A stretch of 64,000 nt of DNA from CAYTGM01 sp964437365 (GTDB lineage: Bacteria > Sumerlaeota > Sumerlaeia > SLMS01): the NCBI GenBank assembly GCA_964437365.1, contig CAYTGM010000005.1, positions 179,865-243,864 of the forward strand. Reading direction: 5' to 3'. Under the pieces are notes generated by a model. It did not search any database and had not been told where the DNA came from. It saw nothing but the letters and a program-made list of their open reading frames with translations. Shown here piece by piece: positions 33,229 through 41,177 of this stretch. Positions within the stretch are counted from its first letter, which is position 1; each line of letters begins with the position of its first letter. The position numbers and the translations under genes were made by a program.

Positions 33229-34059
33229 GTGTCTCATAAATTAAGAGAATCACTTCGACAGTACTTCTATGAATTTCCAGAGGAACTCGCCGATTCATTA
33301 TACATCATGCTTCATGAACTCAAAGGGATGAGAAAACTCTTTGAACATCTTCGCATTCCCTATGAAGAAGACAGCAAAATGCAATATATTATGCTGCTGC
33401 AGTACTTTCGACGGCATGGTTGCGAGAAATTTATCAGAGACGTCAAAGACAGACTGAGTTCCAAAGAGACCCATGAGAATCCGAGTAACTATATCGACAG
33501 CAGTATCTCTGATACCCATACCCCACCAATTATTGTCAAGAAAGGGGCCGGTCATCGAGAAGAGGATAGCGACACTGCGACGGGACCAGAAAGAGAAAGT
33601 CTGAAAGTCAGAAGAAAAGTTGAGTTTCATTCTGCCGAAGAAGACGAGGACACACAGGAATCACCCAAAGAAATAAAGATGGTTCTTAAGAACGGAGACC
33701 AATCCCCCACTTCTGTTCCGAGAAAACTGGAGAAACCTGAGACCAGCGGTAGACCCTCAGCATATGACAAAACAGATGAAGAGGGGTTTCCCATCGGAGA
33801 ACTCTTCAAGGCACCAGCACCCAAAAAGGATGAAATCCCTGAAGGTTCCAGACCCTGGCATGAGGAAAAGAGCTGGGATCCCTCTGGGTCATTTCCCGAA
33901 GTTGAAAGAAGAAGTGGCAAGGAACGTCGTCGATTTCCTGATCGCAGGAAGGCAGTAGATATTGTCTTCAAAAACAGAAGATTCGGCAAGGGAAGAAGAA
34001 ATGGTGAGGAACGCAGAAAAGACTGGCCCGAAGGAGGGTATGATCAGGAGAAAAAGTAA
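33229..34059 (+). CDS. Unknown protein with helical N-domain and RR(S/N)G-(K/R)-(E/D)RR repeats
   Basis: A 276-residue soluble protein. Residues 1-80 form a compact helical domain (LRESLRQYFYEFPEELADSL, then MQYIMLLQYFRRHGCEKFIR) whose size and spacing faintly recall bacterial effector-associated or death-like adaptor domains; I cannot confirm that. Residues 85-225 are low complexity and acidic, likely disordered. The C-terminus has two basic RRSGKERRRFPDRRK-type motifs, a pattern seen at ends of many two-component and PilZ-linked proteins with unclear function. The start is GTG 33229. It precedes the Wzt-like gene by 28 bases on the same strand, so it may be part of that unit. Confidence 0.55.
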   Translation: MSHKLRESLRQYFYEFPEELADSLYIMLHELKGMRKLFEHLRIPYEEDSKMQYIMLLQYFRRHGCEKFIRDVKDRLSSKETHENPSNYIDSSISDTHTPPIIVKKGAGHREEDSDTATGPERESLKVRRKVEFHSAEEDEDTQESPKEIKMVLKNGDQSPTSVPRKLEKPETSGRPSAYDKTDEEGFPIGELFKAPAPKKDEIPEGSRPWHEEKSWDPSGSFPEVERRSGKERRRFPDRRKAVDIVFKNRRFGKGRRNGEERRKDWPEGGYDQEKK

Positions 34060-34087
34060 CACCTGTTGCCCTCTTCTTTGACCACCT

Positions 34088-35782
34088 ATGATCGAACTTG
34101 AATCCGTATCAAAGCGCTTCAGACTCTACAATGCTCCTGTACATCGCATCGCTGAATGGATAAGCCGCCGCCGACTGCACCAGGAATTCTATGCAGTTCG
34201 AGACGTGACGCTCCATGTTCCAGATGGCCGGACCATGGGATTAATCGGTGGCAATGGTGCCGGGAAAAGCACTCTTCTCAAGATGATTGCAGGAACCCTC
34301 TTGCCAAGCACCGGCCAAATCAAAGTCCGTGGTAGAATAGCGGCTCTACTTGAACTTGGAACTGGCTTCCACCCTGACTTCACAGGACGCCAGAATATCT
34401 ATATCAATGGCCAACTTCTCGGCCTTACAGAACAGGACCTCCAAGGTCTTGAGCAGGAAATCATCGAGTTTTCAGAATTGGGCTCCTTCATCGACCAGCC
34501 GATTCGAACCTATTCATCAGGTATGGTTGTCCGCCTTGGTTTCTCCATCGCAGCTTCAGTCAACCCTGACGTGCTTATTATAGACGAGGCACTCTCGGTT
34601 GGTGATGCTCGATTTTCTCAGAAGTGTATCCGAAAAATACAGCAGTTCCGAGAAGAGAAGAAGACGATACTATTTGTCAGCCACGACCCCGGTGCGGTCA
34701 TGAGCCTTTGCGATGAAGCAGTCCTGCTTGAACAGGGCTCTCTAACCACACGTGGTACTCCTCGTGATGTTCTGGACGAATATAACGCGCGGTTAGCCGC
34801 TATGGGACAAGGCAATGTTTCCATGCGTATTTCGCGTTCTTCCCAGGATGGCCAGACATTGAACCGACACGGTACATTTGAGGCCATTATTTCAGATCTA
34901 ACACTATTGAACGCCTCGGGAGTACCATCAGATACTTATACTCCTGGTGAAGAAATGACTATTTCTCTGACGATTGTCTTTCTAAGCCCTGTCAATCAAC
35001 CCAGTATTGGAGTTCTCATCAAGGACAGACTTGGACTCCATCTATACGGGACAAACACGACCCTTCAGAACATTAAACTTCCTCCCTGCAAACCCGGTGA
35101 TGCACAACAAGTTGAGTTCACAATTCCTCTTAACATAGGCTATGGTACATACAGCCTTACCGTTGCTGTCCACGACGATGAGACCCACCTTGAAGCCTGT
35201 TACGAATGGACAGAAAATGCAGCATTCTTCCACATCAGGCATCAGGATAAACCCAATTGGACCGGCGTCTTAAAATTACCTGTGAGCATTACCCACAAGG
35301 AGAGCACGGTTCAATCCTCTCAAATTGCAGAATCTTTGAAAGAACGTTTTGAAGACCTCCCCACTCAGATCCTGCCCGGAACGACTCCCATATCTCCATT
35401 TGTGTACGGGTTTAGAGAAGTTCAAACAATCCGAAATACCAGAGGGATTTTTTGTGCCGGTGAAGGAAGCTTTGTCTATCACCATCCTGCAAGGTATACA
35501 ATCATCAAAATTGTCTCTGGACCCCAGAAAGAAAATAAACCGGCCGAGCTGCATTTTACCCGTCCAGTTGAGAACGGGGCCTCACGCATGGACTTCTCCC
35601 CCGCAGGGGAACAATTCTCCGTTGTTTTGGAACTCAACCAGAATGAGACGAACCAATTTCATCTTTGGCACGTGGTTTCTCATTGTGCTTCAGCTCCAGT
35701 CCCTTTTCACATTGTATCCATCGATTCTATGGAAGAACTTAAGGAAGACCCTCAATGGCCCATTACGACGCAAGTGAGATAG
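34088..35782 (+). CDS. Wzt-like ABC ATPase for polysaccharide export, with extended C-terminal domain
   Basis: A 564-residue protein. Residues 1-245 are an ABC ATPase of the O-antigen/teichoic-acid exporter class. Walker A is GGNGAGKST, the family-specific ELGTGFHPDFTGRQNIYING follows, the signature is YSSGM, and Walker B is VLIIDEALSVGDARF. Residues about 265-390 fit the Wzt C-terminal jelly-roll that recognises the capped non-reducing end of the glycan (GVLIKDRLGLHLYGTNT). Residues 400-564 are an additional beta-rich region, making it longer than typical Wzt (about 400-430). No Wzm permease is in the window. It overlaps the coiled-coil methyltransferase gene by 28 bases. Confidence 0.88.
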   Translation: MIELESVSKRFRLYNAPVHRIAEWISRRRLHQEFYAVRDVTLHVPDGRTMGLIGGNGAGKSTLLKMIAGTLLPSTGQIKVRGRIAALLELGTGFHPDFTGRQNIYINGQLLGLTEQDLQGLEQEIIEFSELGSFIDQPIRTYSSGMVVRLGFSIAASVNPDVLIIDEALSVGDARFSQKCIRKIQQFREEKKTILFVSHDPGAVMSLCDEAVLLEQGSLTTRGTPRDVLDEYNARLAAMGQGNVSMRISRSSQDGQTLNRHGTFEAIISDLTLLNASGVPSDTYTPGEEMTISLTIVFLSPVNQPSIGVLIKDRLGLHLYGTNTTLQNIKLPPCKPGDAQQVEFTIPLNIGYGTYSLTVAVHDDETHLEACYEWTENAAFFHIRHQDKPNWTGVLKLPVSITHKESTVQSSQIAESLKERFEDLPTQILPGTTPISPFVYGFREVQTIRNTRGIFCAGEGSFVYHHPARYTIIKIVSGPQKENKPAELHFTRPVENGASRMDFSPAGEQFSVVLELNQNETNQFHLWHVVSHCASAPVPFHIVSIDSMEELKEDPQWPITTQVR

Positions 35783-37488
35783 TCCAGAATATCGAGGACA
35801 AACTTGAAGAGATAAAGGGAAGCTCCTCGGAGCTCAGTGAGAAAGAACAGCAAAGTCGTTTTCGCACGAAGCGACTTCAAGAAAAGAAACGCTCTGTATT
35901 CCGTAGGCTCGAAAAAGAAGTCCTTCCCCGAATGAGGGAATTCCAGTCAGTTGATCGTGTTCCTCCAGGCTCCCGTTTCAGACTCTTCAAGCAGGTTTTC
36001 AGCCGAGTATTCAGAATGTTTACCGCTCCTCAGGCAGCCTATAATTATTCAAACCTGGAAGCTGTTTTAACCCTCTCGAACGAGATAGACAAGCTCAGGC
36101 AACAGGTACAAAAGCTCGAAGACGGACCGACCCGCCCCTTCGGAGCTGTTGGTGAAATGGAATCAGCGGAAGATAAACGCCATTACGATCTGGTTAACCA
36201 ACACCTTCAGGCGGTACAAAGAAACCTTGATTACTTGACCCGGAACCTCGGAGAAATGTCTTCATCACTTGGAACCATCGTTGACAATATCAGTGCTGTT
36301 TCAGGTCGGGTCAATACGATGAATGTCAGCCAGTTCGACACTAAGAATGAAGTCTCCTCTACACGGACTGAAATCAGTCGATTGTGGACTGAACTGGGAC
36401 TTGTGTATGAAAGTATAGACCAACGCGCAGAAGACCTTTGGACAGGTCTCCATGAAAGAGACGTTCAACTGAGCGTTAATACCGAAGCGACTCAGTCGCT
36501 CCATGGCCAGGTGGGGTCTATTGAAGCCCACTCGAAAGAATTGAGAGCTCGACTTCTCGTTCTTGGTGAGCAGCTTGCCATTCATCAGGAAATGCTCGAG
36601 AATGTCAGGGAAGAACTGTCTGATTCACCACCATCCAGAAGGCGAAGTGAACCCAGACCAGCAGGCGACACCACAAGAGAGACAAGAGGGCATGATGCCG
36701 AGGAAGTAACGCAAACACCTCGAAAAGATTCGCACTTCTTCGCCGCCCAGAGCTCACAGGTCGAAAGTGACCCTCTCATTACACGTCAGCTCGACCTTGC
36801 CTACCTCCGCTTCCAGCGCCAATACCGAGGCGATGAGAAAGAACTTCGAGAAAGACAGTCCAGCTACAATGAGCTTCTTCTTGAAAATCTTCAAACGGAA
36901 CTGAAAAAGGACGAAAAACCTCGACTTCTCGATGTAGCTTGTGGAGATGGAGTCTTTATAGACATTCTAAACAAGAAGGGCTGGGATGCGATCGGTATCG
37001 ACGTCAATGACGCCATGGTAAAACAAGGCAAAGCCCGTGGACTCAATATTGAGTCAGCAGATGCGGTCGCTTATCTTTCCAGAGTTGAGCCAAAGTCTCT
37101 GGACGTGGTATCGATGCTTCAGTTTGTCGAACACCTGCCGCCTCCTGTCCTGATGAAGATTCTGAAAGATGTCTATAGAGCCCTGAAACCGAATGGTTTG
37201 ATATTGATTGAAACAATCAACCCCCATACCATGAAGGCTCTCCACTGGTTCTATTTTGACCTTTCACACGAGAGACTGATTTTCCCAGAGATGATGCAGC
37301 TCCTTGCGGAGACAGCCGGATTTCAGACGCTCAGCTTTGAAGGTATCAATACCGTCTCACCGGAGAATCAGCTTAAAGTTGCCGGCGATAAAGATAACAA
37401 GGAAAACATCGAAAAGCTAAACAAGTTTCTTTTTGGAAACCAGGACTACTATTTTCTTGCAAGAAGACCGTCTGCACAGAAAACATAA
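35755..37488 (+). CDS. Coiled-coil protein with C-terminal class I SAM methyltransferase
   Basis: A 577-residue protein. Residues 1-330 are predicted coiled coil with breaks (for example EAVLTLSNEIDKLRQQVQKL), then a short disordered linker. Residues 370-560 are a class I methyltransferase: motif I is LLDVACGDGVFIDIL, the acidic motif II strand is AIGIDVND, then LDVVSMLQFVEHLPPPVLM and NGLILIETINP. AAGGAAG precedes the ATG, which overlaps the Wzt-like gene by 28 bases. Methyltransferase plus long coiled coil beside Wzt parallels WbdD, which caps O9a polysaccharide and measures length with its coiled coil. A capping role here is inference; there is no kinase domain. Confidence 0.85.
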   Translation: MAHYDASEIVQNIEDKLEEIKGSSSELSEKEQQSRFRTKRLQEKKRSVFRRLEKEVLPRMREFQSVDRVPPGSRFRLFKQVFSRVFRMFTAPQAAYNYSNLEAVLTLSNEIDKLRQQVQKLEDGPTRPFGAVGEMESAEDKRHYDLVNQHLQAVQRNLDYLTRNLGEMSSSLGTIVDNISAVSGRVNTMNVSQFDTKNEVSSTRTEISRLWTELGLVYESIDQRAEDLWTGLHERDVQLSVNTEATQSLHGQVGSIEAHSKELRARLLVLGEQLAIHQEMLENVREELSDSPPSRRRSEPRPAGDTTRETRGHDAEEVTQTPRKDSHFFAAQSSQVESDPLITRQLDLAYLRFQRQYRGDEKELRERQSSYNELLLENLQTELKKDEKPRLLDVACGDGVFIDILNKKGWDAIGIDVNDAMVKQGKARGLNIESADAVAYLSRVEPKSLDVVSMLQFVEHLPPPVLMKILKDVYRALKPNGLILIETINPHTMKALHWFYFDLSHERLIFPEMMQLLAETAGFQTLSFEGINTVSPENQLKVAGDKDNKENIEKLNKFLFGNQDYYFLARRPSAQKT

Positions 37489-37545
37489 TCTTATCCTGAA
37501 CACTATAGATAGAAAAGTGTCCTGTCTGCGTTATTTTTGAGCAGG

Positions 37546-39846
37546 CTAGAAATTCGCCAGCACATCAGCAAGAGCGTCTATCAAGTCCCTTTCTTCGGAC
37601 AGGAATGGTCCTTCAGCTGACTCTGGCTTCTCCTCGAGATAGACAACCTCAATACTGCCTTTCACGACACCATCCTTTTCGACATGTGCCTTCTGAACCC
37701 ATGGGGTTTCTTTGAAATCATTAGTGGTCCAGGTTTGCTCCCCTATAGTAACTCTGACCGCAGTAATCTCCGGGAACTGCCATGCTGGTGGAATCAGTTC
37801 CAGATAATCTTCGACCACGGCTTCTAATGAGGATTCGGTTGCAACCGATTTAATGGCTGTATAGATACCCTTCAACTCTTTTCGCCTTTCCCCTATATCA
37901 TAATCAAGTGAAGCAGCTTTGTTCGAAAGTTCGTTAGCTTCGATCGCCTCCCCAAGCAGTTTGGAAAGAGCATTAATTAAATCACGTTCCTCACTTAAGA
38001 AAGGACCTTCGTCAGATTCGGGTCTTTCTTCTGTATAGAACACTTCGATCATTCCTCGTTCTTCCCCAAGAACAGAGATCGGCTGTGCCTGACGCCAATC
38101 ACTGGCCTGGAAGGGATCGCTGGTAAACTCTTCTCCATCAAAGGTAATACGCGCGGTTGTAACACCAGGGAACTGCCAGGCAGGGGGAATCAAACGAACA
38201 GTATCTTCAAAAACGTCTTCGAAATTGTCATGGTGTTGTAGAGAGTCACTGACCCCATACAGACAGGTCAGTTCCTTGACACGTTCTCCCATATCATAAC
38301 TGAGTTGCTCCTGAACTTCGAGCGACTCTTGGAGTTTTTCTCTTTCAGCTGCCACCTGAGCATTGTAATACACCATCGTTAAGATCACGACAGCCACGAG
38401 AAAAAACGCTGACCCAAGAAACACTTTTCTCTGGCGCTTGATTGCCTCTTCAGCAGTCCATTTCTCTTCTATCTCACCCTTAAGTTTTTCGCGAAGTTCA
38501 GAGTCGATTATTTGACGTACATACATCTCTGCCAGAGCAAGGTCACCAGAGCGTATTGCTGTCTTTGAAATCTCTTCATAGAGCCGGTTTTGAAGTTGCG
38601 GATACTTTGGGTGCTGATTCCATGCCTCTCGAGCCCGGCGGAGTATATCCTGACAGCGATCTAATTTTTCGTAACTACCCTTACCCTTTATCTTCTCGAA
38701 GACTTCTTCGAATTCATGAACAAGCTTTTCTGCCTTATCTCGTTCTCCTGCACAGCTCAAGTAGTCCTGAACCCATTGAACTATATCTAGAGGAGAGATC
38801 TTCTTTCGTTCTTCGATATCCGCCTCAAGGCAGACTTCAACCAGATCTTTCAGCTCCTGAGGAACTCTTTCCGCCTCTGGAAGATCTTCGAGCTTTGTGT
38901 ATTCACCTTCTTTAGCTTCCGCAAAGGCTAAGGGAGTCTTCCCCATATGAGGTGCTTTTAAAGTCAGAAGATGATAAAGTGTTGCGCCAAGAAGATAGAC
39001 ATCGGTCCAGGGACCAAGACGGTCCGAAGTCTTATCCGTTTGCTCAGGAGCCATAAAGGCCGGCGTACCTGCAGGGTTTTGTGCATCCCCAACCGTTGGA
39101 ACTGGAAATTTCTCAAACTTATCAAACTGTTGCTTGAACTTTTCTGTATCGAAAATTACGGCAAGCCCCCAGTCCATCAACTGAACCTCGCCAAACTCTC
39201 CGATCATCACCTGAGCTGGCTTAATATCTCGATGAAGAATCCCTCGGCTATGTGCATATGCTGTTGCCTGGCATATATCGATAAAGATCGAAAGATGTTT
39301 TTGCAGATACTCTCGCAAGGGCAGGCCTTGAAAGTCCTTCTTGATCGCGTCTGACCAACTTTGCCCTCTGACCAGTTTCATAGCGATTAAAGGAGACCCA
39401 TCCTGGTCTGCTCCCAGGTCATGGATCGTTACAATATTTGGATGATCAAGAGCCGCGGTTGTGAGTGCTTCCATTTCAAAGTTAAAGGTCATGAATTTAG
39501 AGAACTTAGCGCTGTCTTTGCAGTCTTCCCGAATCTCTTCTTTGAACCTTTTAATCGCGACTTCTCGTCCGAGTGCATGCTGGCGAGCTCGCCAGACCTC
39601 TCCAAAACCGCCTTTACCGATCACCTCTTCAAGGGTGTATGTATTGCCAGATGGACTGAAGGCCCCTTCCTGCTGCTCCATACCTACCAGATTCCAGACA
39701 CTATAACTGCGACTGGAAGTACTTTCGACCTCCGTTTCGACAACTTTAGTCTCATCGAGTCGTGTTGGATCGAAAGTCTGAAGACTGTCGTCGGACATTC
39801 CTTTGGGAATGATCCGTGTGGCATCATCGGAGTTCGGAGAAGTCAT
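37546..39846 (-). CDS. Membrane-associated Ser/Thr protein kinase with duplicated C-terminal sensor domain
   Basis: About 766 residues. The Hanks-type kinase (about 70-350) is complete: GKGGFGEVW P-loop, VAIK (Lys99), HRDIKPAQ (205-212), DWG instead of DFG (225-227) and APEQ. A single transmembrane helix follows at about 475-495. The C-terminal side then holds two tandem copies of an about 115-residue domain, each containing LIPPAWQFP, a G..yT..F...W strand pair and EGPFLSEERDLI. This GAF-like module occurs beside histidine kinases in Deltaproteobacteria-type regulators. I call ATG 39846; an ORF extends to 39930 without support. The partner genes are unknown, and the OB-fold protein gene diverges upstream. 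Confidence 0.88.
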   Translation of the reverse strand: MTSPNSDDATRIIPKGMSDDSLQTFDPTRLDETKVVETEVESTSSRSYSVWNLVGMEQQEGAFSPSGNTYTLEEVIGKGGFGEVWRARQHALGREVAIKRFKEEIREDCKDSAKFSKFMTFNFEMEALTTAALDHPNIVTIHDLGADQDGSPLIAMKLVRGQSWSDAIKKDFQGLPLREYLQKHLSIFIDICQATAYAHSRGILHRDIKPAQVMIGEFGEVQLMDWGLAVIFDTEKFKQQFDKFEKFPVPTVGDAQNPAGTPAFMAPEQTDKTSDRLGPWTDVYLLGATLYHLLTLKAPHMGKTPLAFAEAKEGEYTKLEDLPEAERVPQELKDLVEVCLEADIEERKKISPLDIVQWVQDYLSCAGERDKAEKLVHEFEEVFEKIKGKGSYEKLDRCQDILRRAREAWNQHPKYPQLQNRLYEEISKTAIRSGDLALAEMYVRQIIDSELREKLKGEIEEKWTAEEAIKRQRKVFLGSAFFLVAVVILTMVYYNAQVAAEREKLQESLEVQEQLSYDMGERVKELTCLYGVSDSLQHHDNFEDVFEDTVRLIPPAWQFPGVTTARITFDGEEFTSDPFQASDWRQAQPISVLGEERGMIEVFYTEERPESDEGPFLSEERDLINALSKLLGEAIEANELSNKAASLDYDIGERRKELKGIYTAIKSVATESSLEAVVEDYLELIPPAWQFPEITAVRVTIGEQTWTTNDFKETPWVQKAHVEKDGVVKGSIEVVYLEEKPESAEGPFLSEERDLIDALADVLANF

Positions 39847-40027
39847 AAGCGGAAGAAGGTGAACCTTTCCTGACAAATTGAAGGCATTGAAACTAATTCT
39901 ATGTTTATTACTCCATTCCGTGAGATTCACAACTGCAAAGTGAAGACTTTTCCGTTGCGCGAACTCCTTCTCATCCCATGATGCCGTGTTGGTTTATCGT
40001 ATGAAATCTACTCAACAGGTATGTTCC

Positions 40028-41137
40028 ATGAGTCTCACTCGTCTCCTCATTATCCTTGGTTTAATCTTCCCGCTGACTTTCATGAGTTCCAATGCAGCGA
40101 CTCCAGAGGGAGCTTTTCCCGGATCCGTTTCAGCAGAGGAAATCACCCGGGGTGATTTGGGGAAAACCGTAACAATTTACGGTGAGATCAAGTCTCTCTC
40201 CCCTTCCAGGGGGGATAGAGTACCGCACTCTCTCTTTGTCACTGATCGAGAAGCTGATAATCTTGCTGTGATCTTCTGGCCAGATATACAGGCATCAATA
40301 CTTCCCCAAAACCAGCTCCCGCCAGCGGGCACCATGATGACGGCGAAGGGAGAACTTTCTGACTATCGCGGAACTTTACAAATTAGAATCCGTTCTTCCG
40401 AACAGATTGCGTTTCTAAACCTTGATACACCCAACGCTGACATTTCAAGTTCAAGCACCCCACCAGAGGCAAACGCAGACGGCTATTACAGCCCCGCAGA
40501 CATAGCAGCGCTGAAAGACTTCCAGGGTCGGGACCTCTCCATGAAAGGCCCAGTTCTTTCTTTTCGTGAGGCCTGGAATGAACGCGCTCCTAATATCATC
40601 AAGATTGGCGAGGACGGACAGGAGATAGAAGTCGTTTTTTGGGCAGAGCTTTCCACGATCGATTCCAAGCTTCAGGAGACAGGCAATATCGTCTATGCAA
40701 CGGGCACCTTCCAGGACTACCAGGGTCGTCTTCAGCTTGCGGTAAGAGACTTGGAGAATCTTTCCACTGCCCCTCTCCCATCTGACCGAGTCGCAGGATC
40801 TCTGGTTGAGATCAAGCCATCTACAAGCACAGCAGAAGGCTGGCCGGGAAAGAGCCTCAATACTCTGGCCCGCACCCTGAAAATCGATGAAGCTGAGACT
40901 TATTCCCCTGAAAAACTGGCTCCTGGAAATGATCAGGAGACCGTCAAAGTAAACGGAACACTTTCCGCTCCCTTAAAGCGCAGTAGCGGAGAAACCTTCT
41001 ATCTTCTTAATGATGGTTCAGGTTTTATAACGGTTCTTGGGCTGGATGACTCGAAAGCGAAAAAGGGTGAAGTCTCAATTGAAGGGCGTCTCGTCTATAA
41101 TGAGAACCTGGATATACTTGAGCTGAGCGTGAATTAG
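40028..41137 (+). CDS. Exported multi-OB-fold protein
   Basis: About 369 residues with a signal peptide (MSLTRLLIILGLIFPLTFMS). It then has three OB-fold-like repeats: GKTVTIYGEIKSLSPSRGDR, then GRDLSMKGPVLSFREAW, and a third from about residue 295 with VKVNGTLSAPLKRSSGETFY. Each shows the pattern 'G..v.v.G.i', a VIFWP/VVFWAEL strand and 'G.l.dY.GrlQI.v'. Such secreted OB folds resemble the YtaO/DNA-binding helix-lacking 'nucleic acid binding OB' families of exported nucleases, but there is no nuclease domain. ATG 40028 has an ACAGG upstream; ATG 40001 is an alternative. The function is unknown. Confidence 0.65.
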   Translation: MSLTRLLIILGLIFPLTFMSSNAATPEGAFPGSVSAEEITRGDLGKTVTIYGEIKSLSPSRGDRVPHSLFVTDREADNLAVIFWPDIQASILPQNQLPPAGTMMTAKGELSDYRGTLQIRIRSSEQIAFLNLDTPNADISSSSTPPEANADGYYSPADIAALKDFQGRDLSMKGPVLSFREAWNERAPNIIKIGEDGQEIEVVFWAELSTIDSKLQETGNIVYATGTFQDYQGRLQLAVRDLENLSTAPLPSDRVAGSLVEIKPSTSTAEGWPGKSLNTLARTLKIDEAETYSPEKLAPGNDQETVKVNGTLSAPLKRSSGETFYLLNDGSGFITVLGLDDSKAKKGEVSIEGRLVYNENLDILELSVN

Positions 41138-41177
41138 AGTATTTGCCACACAAAACCGAAGTTCTTTTAATCCAGTC

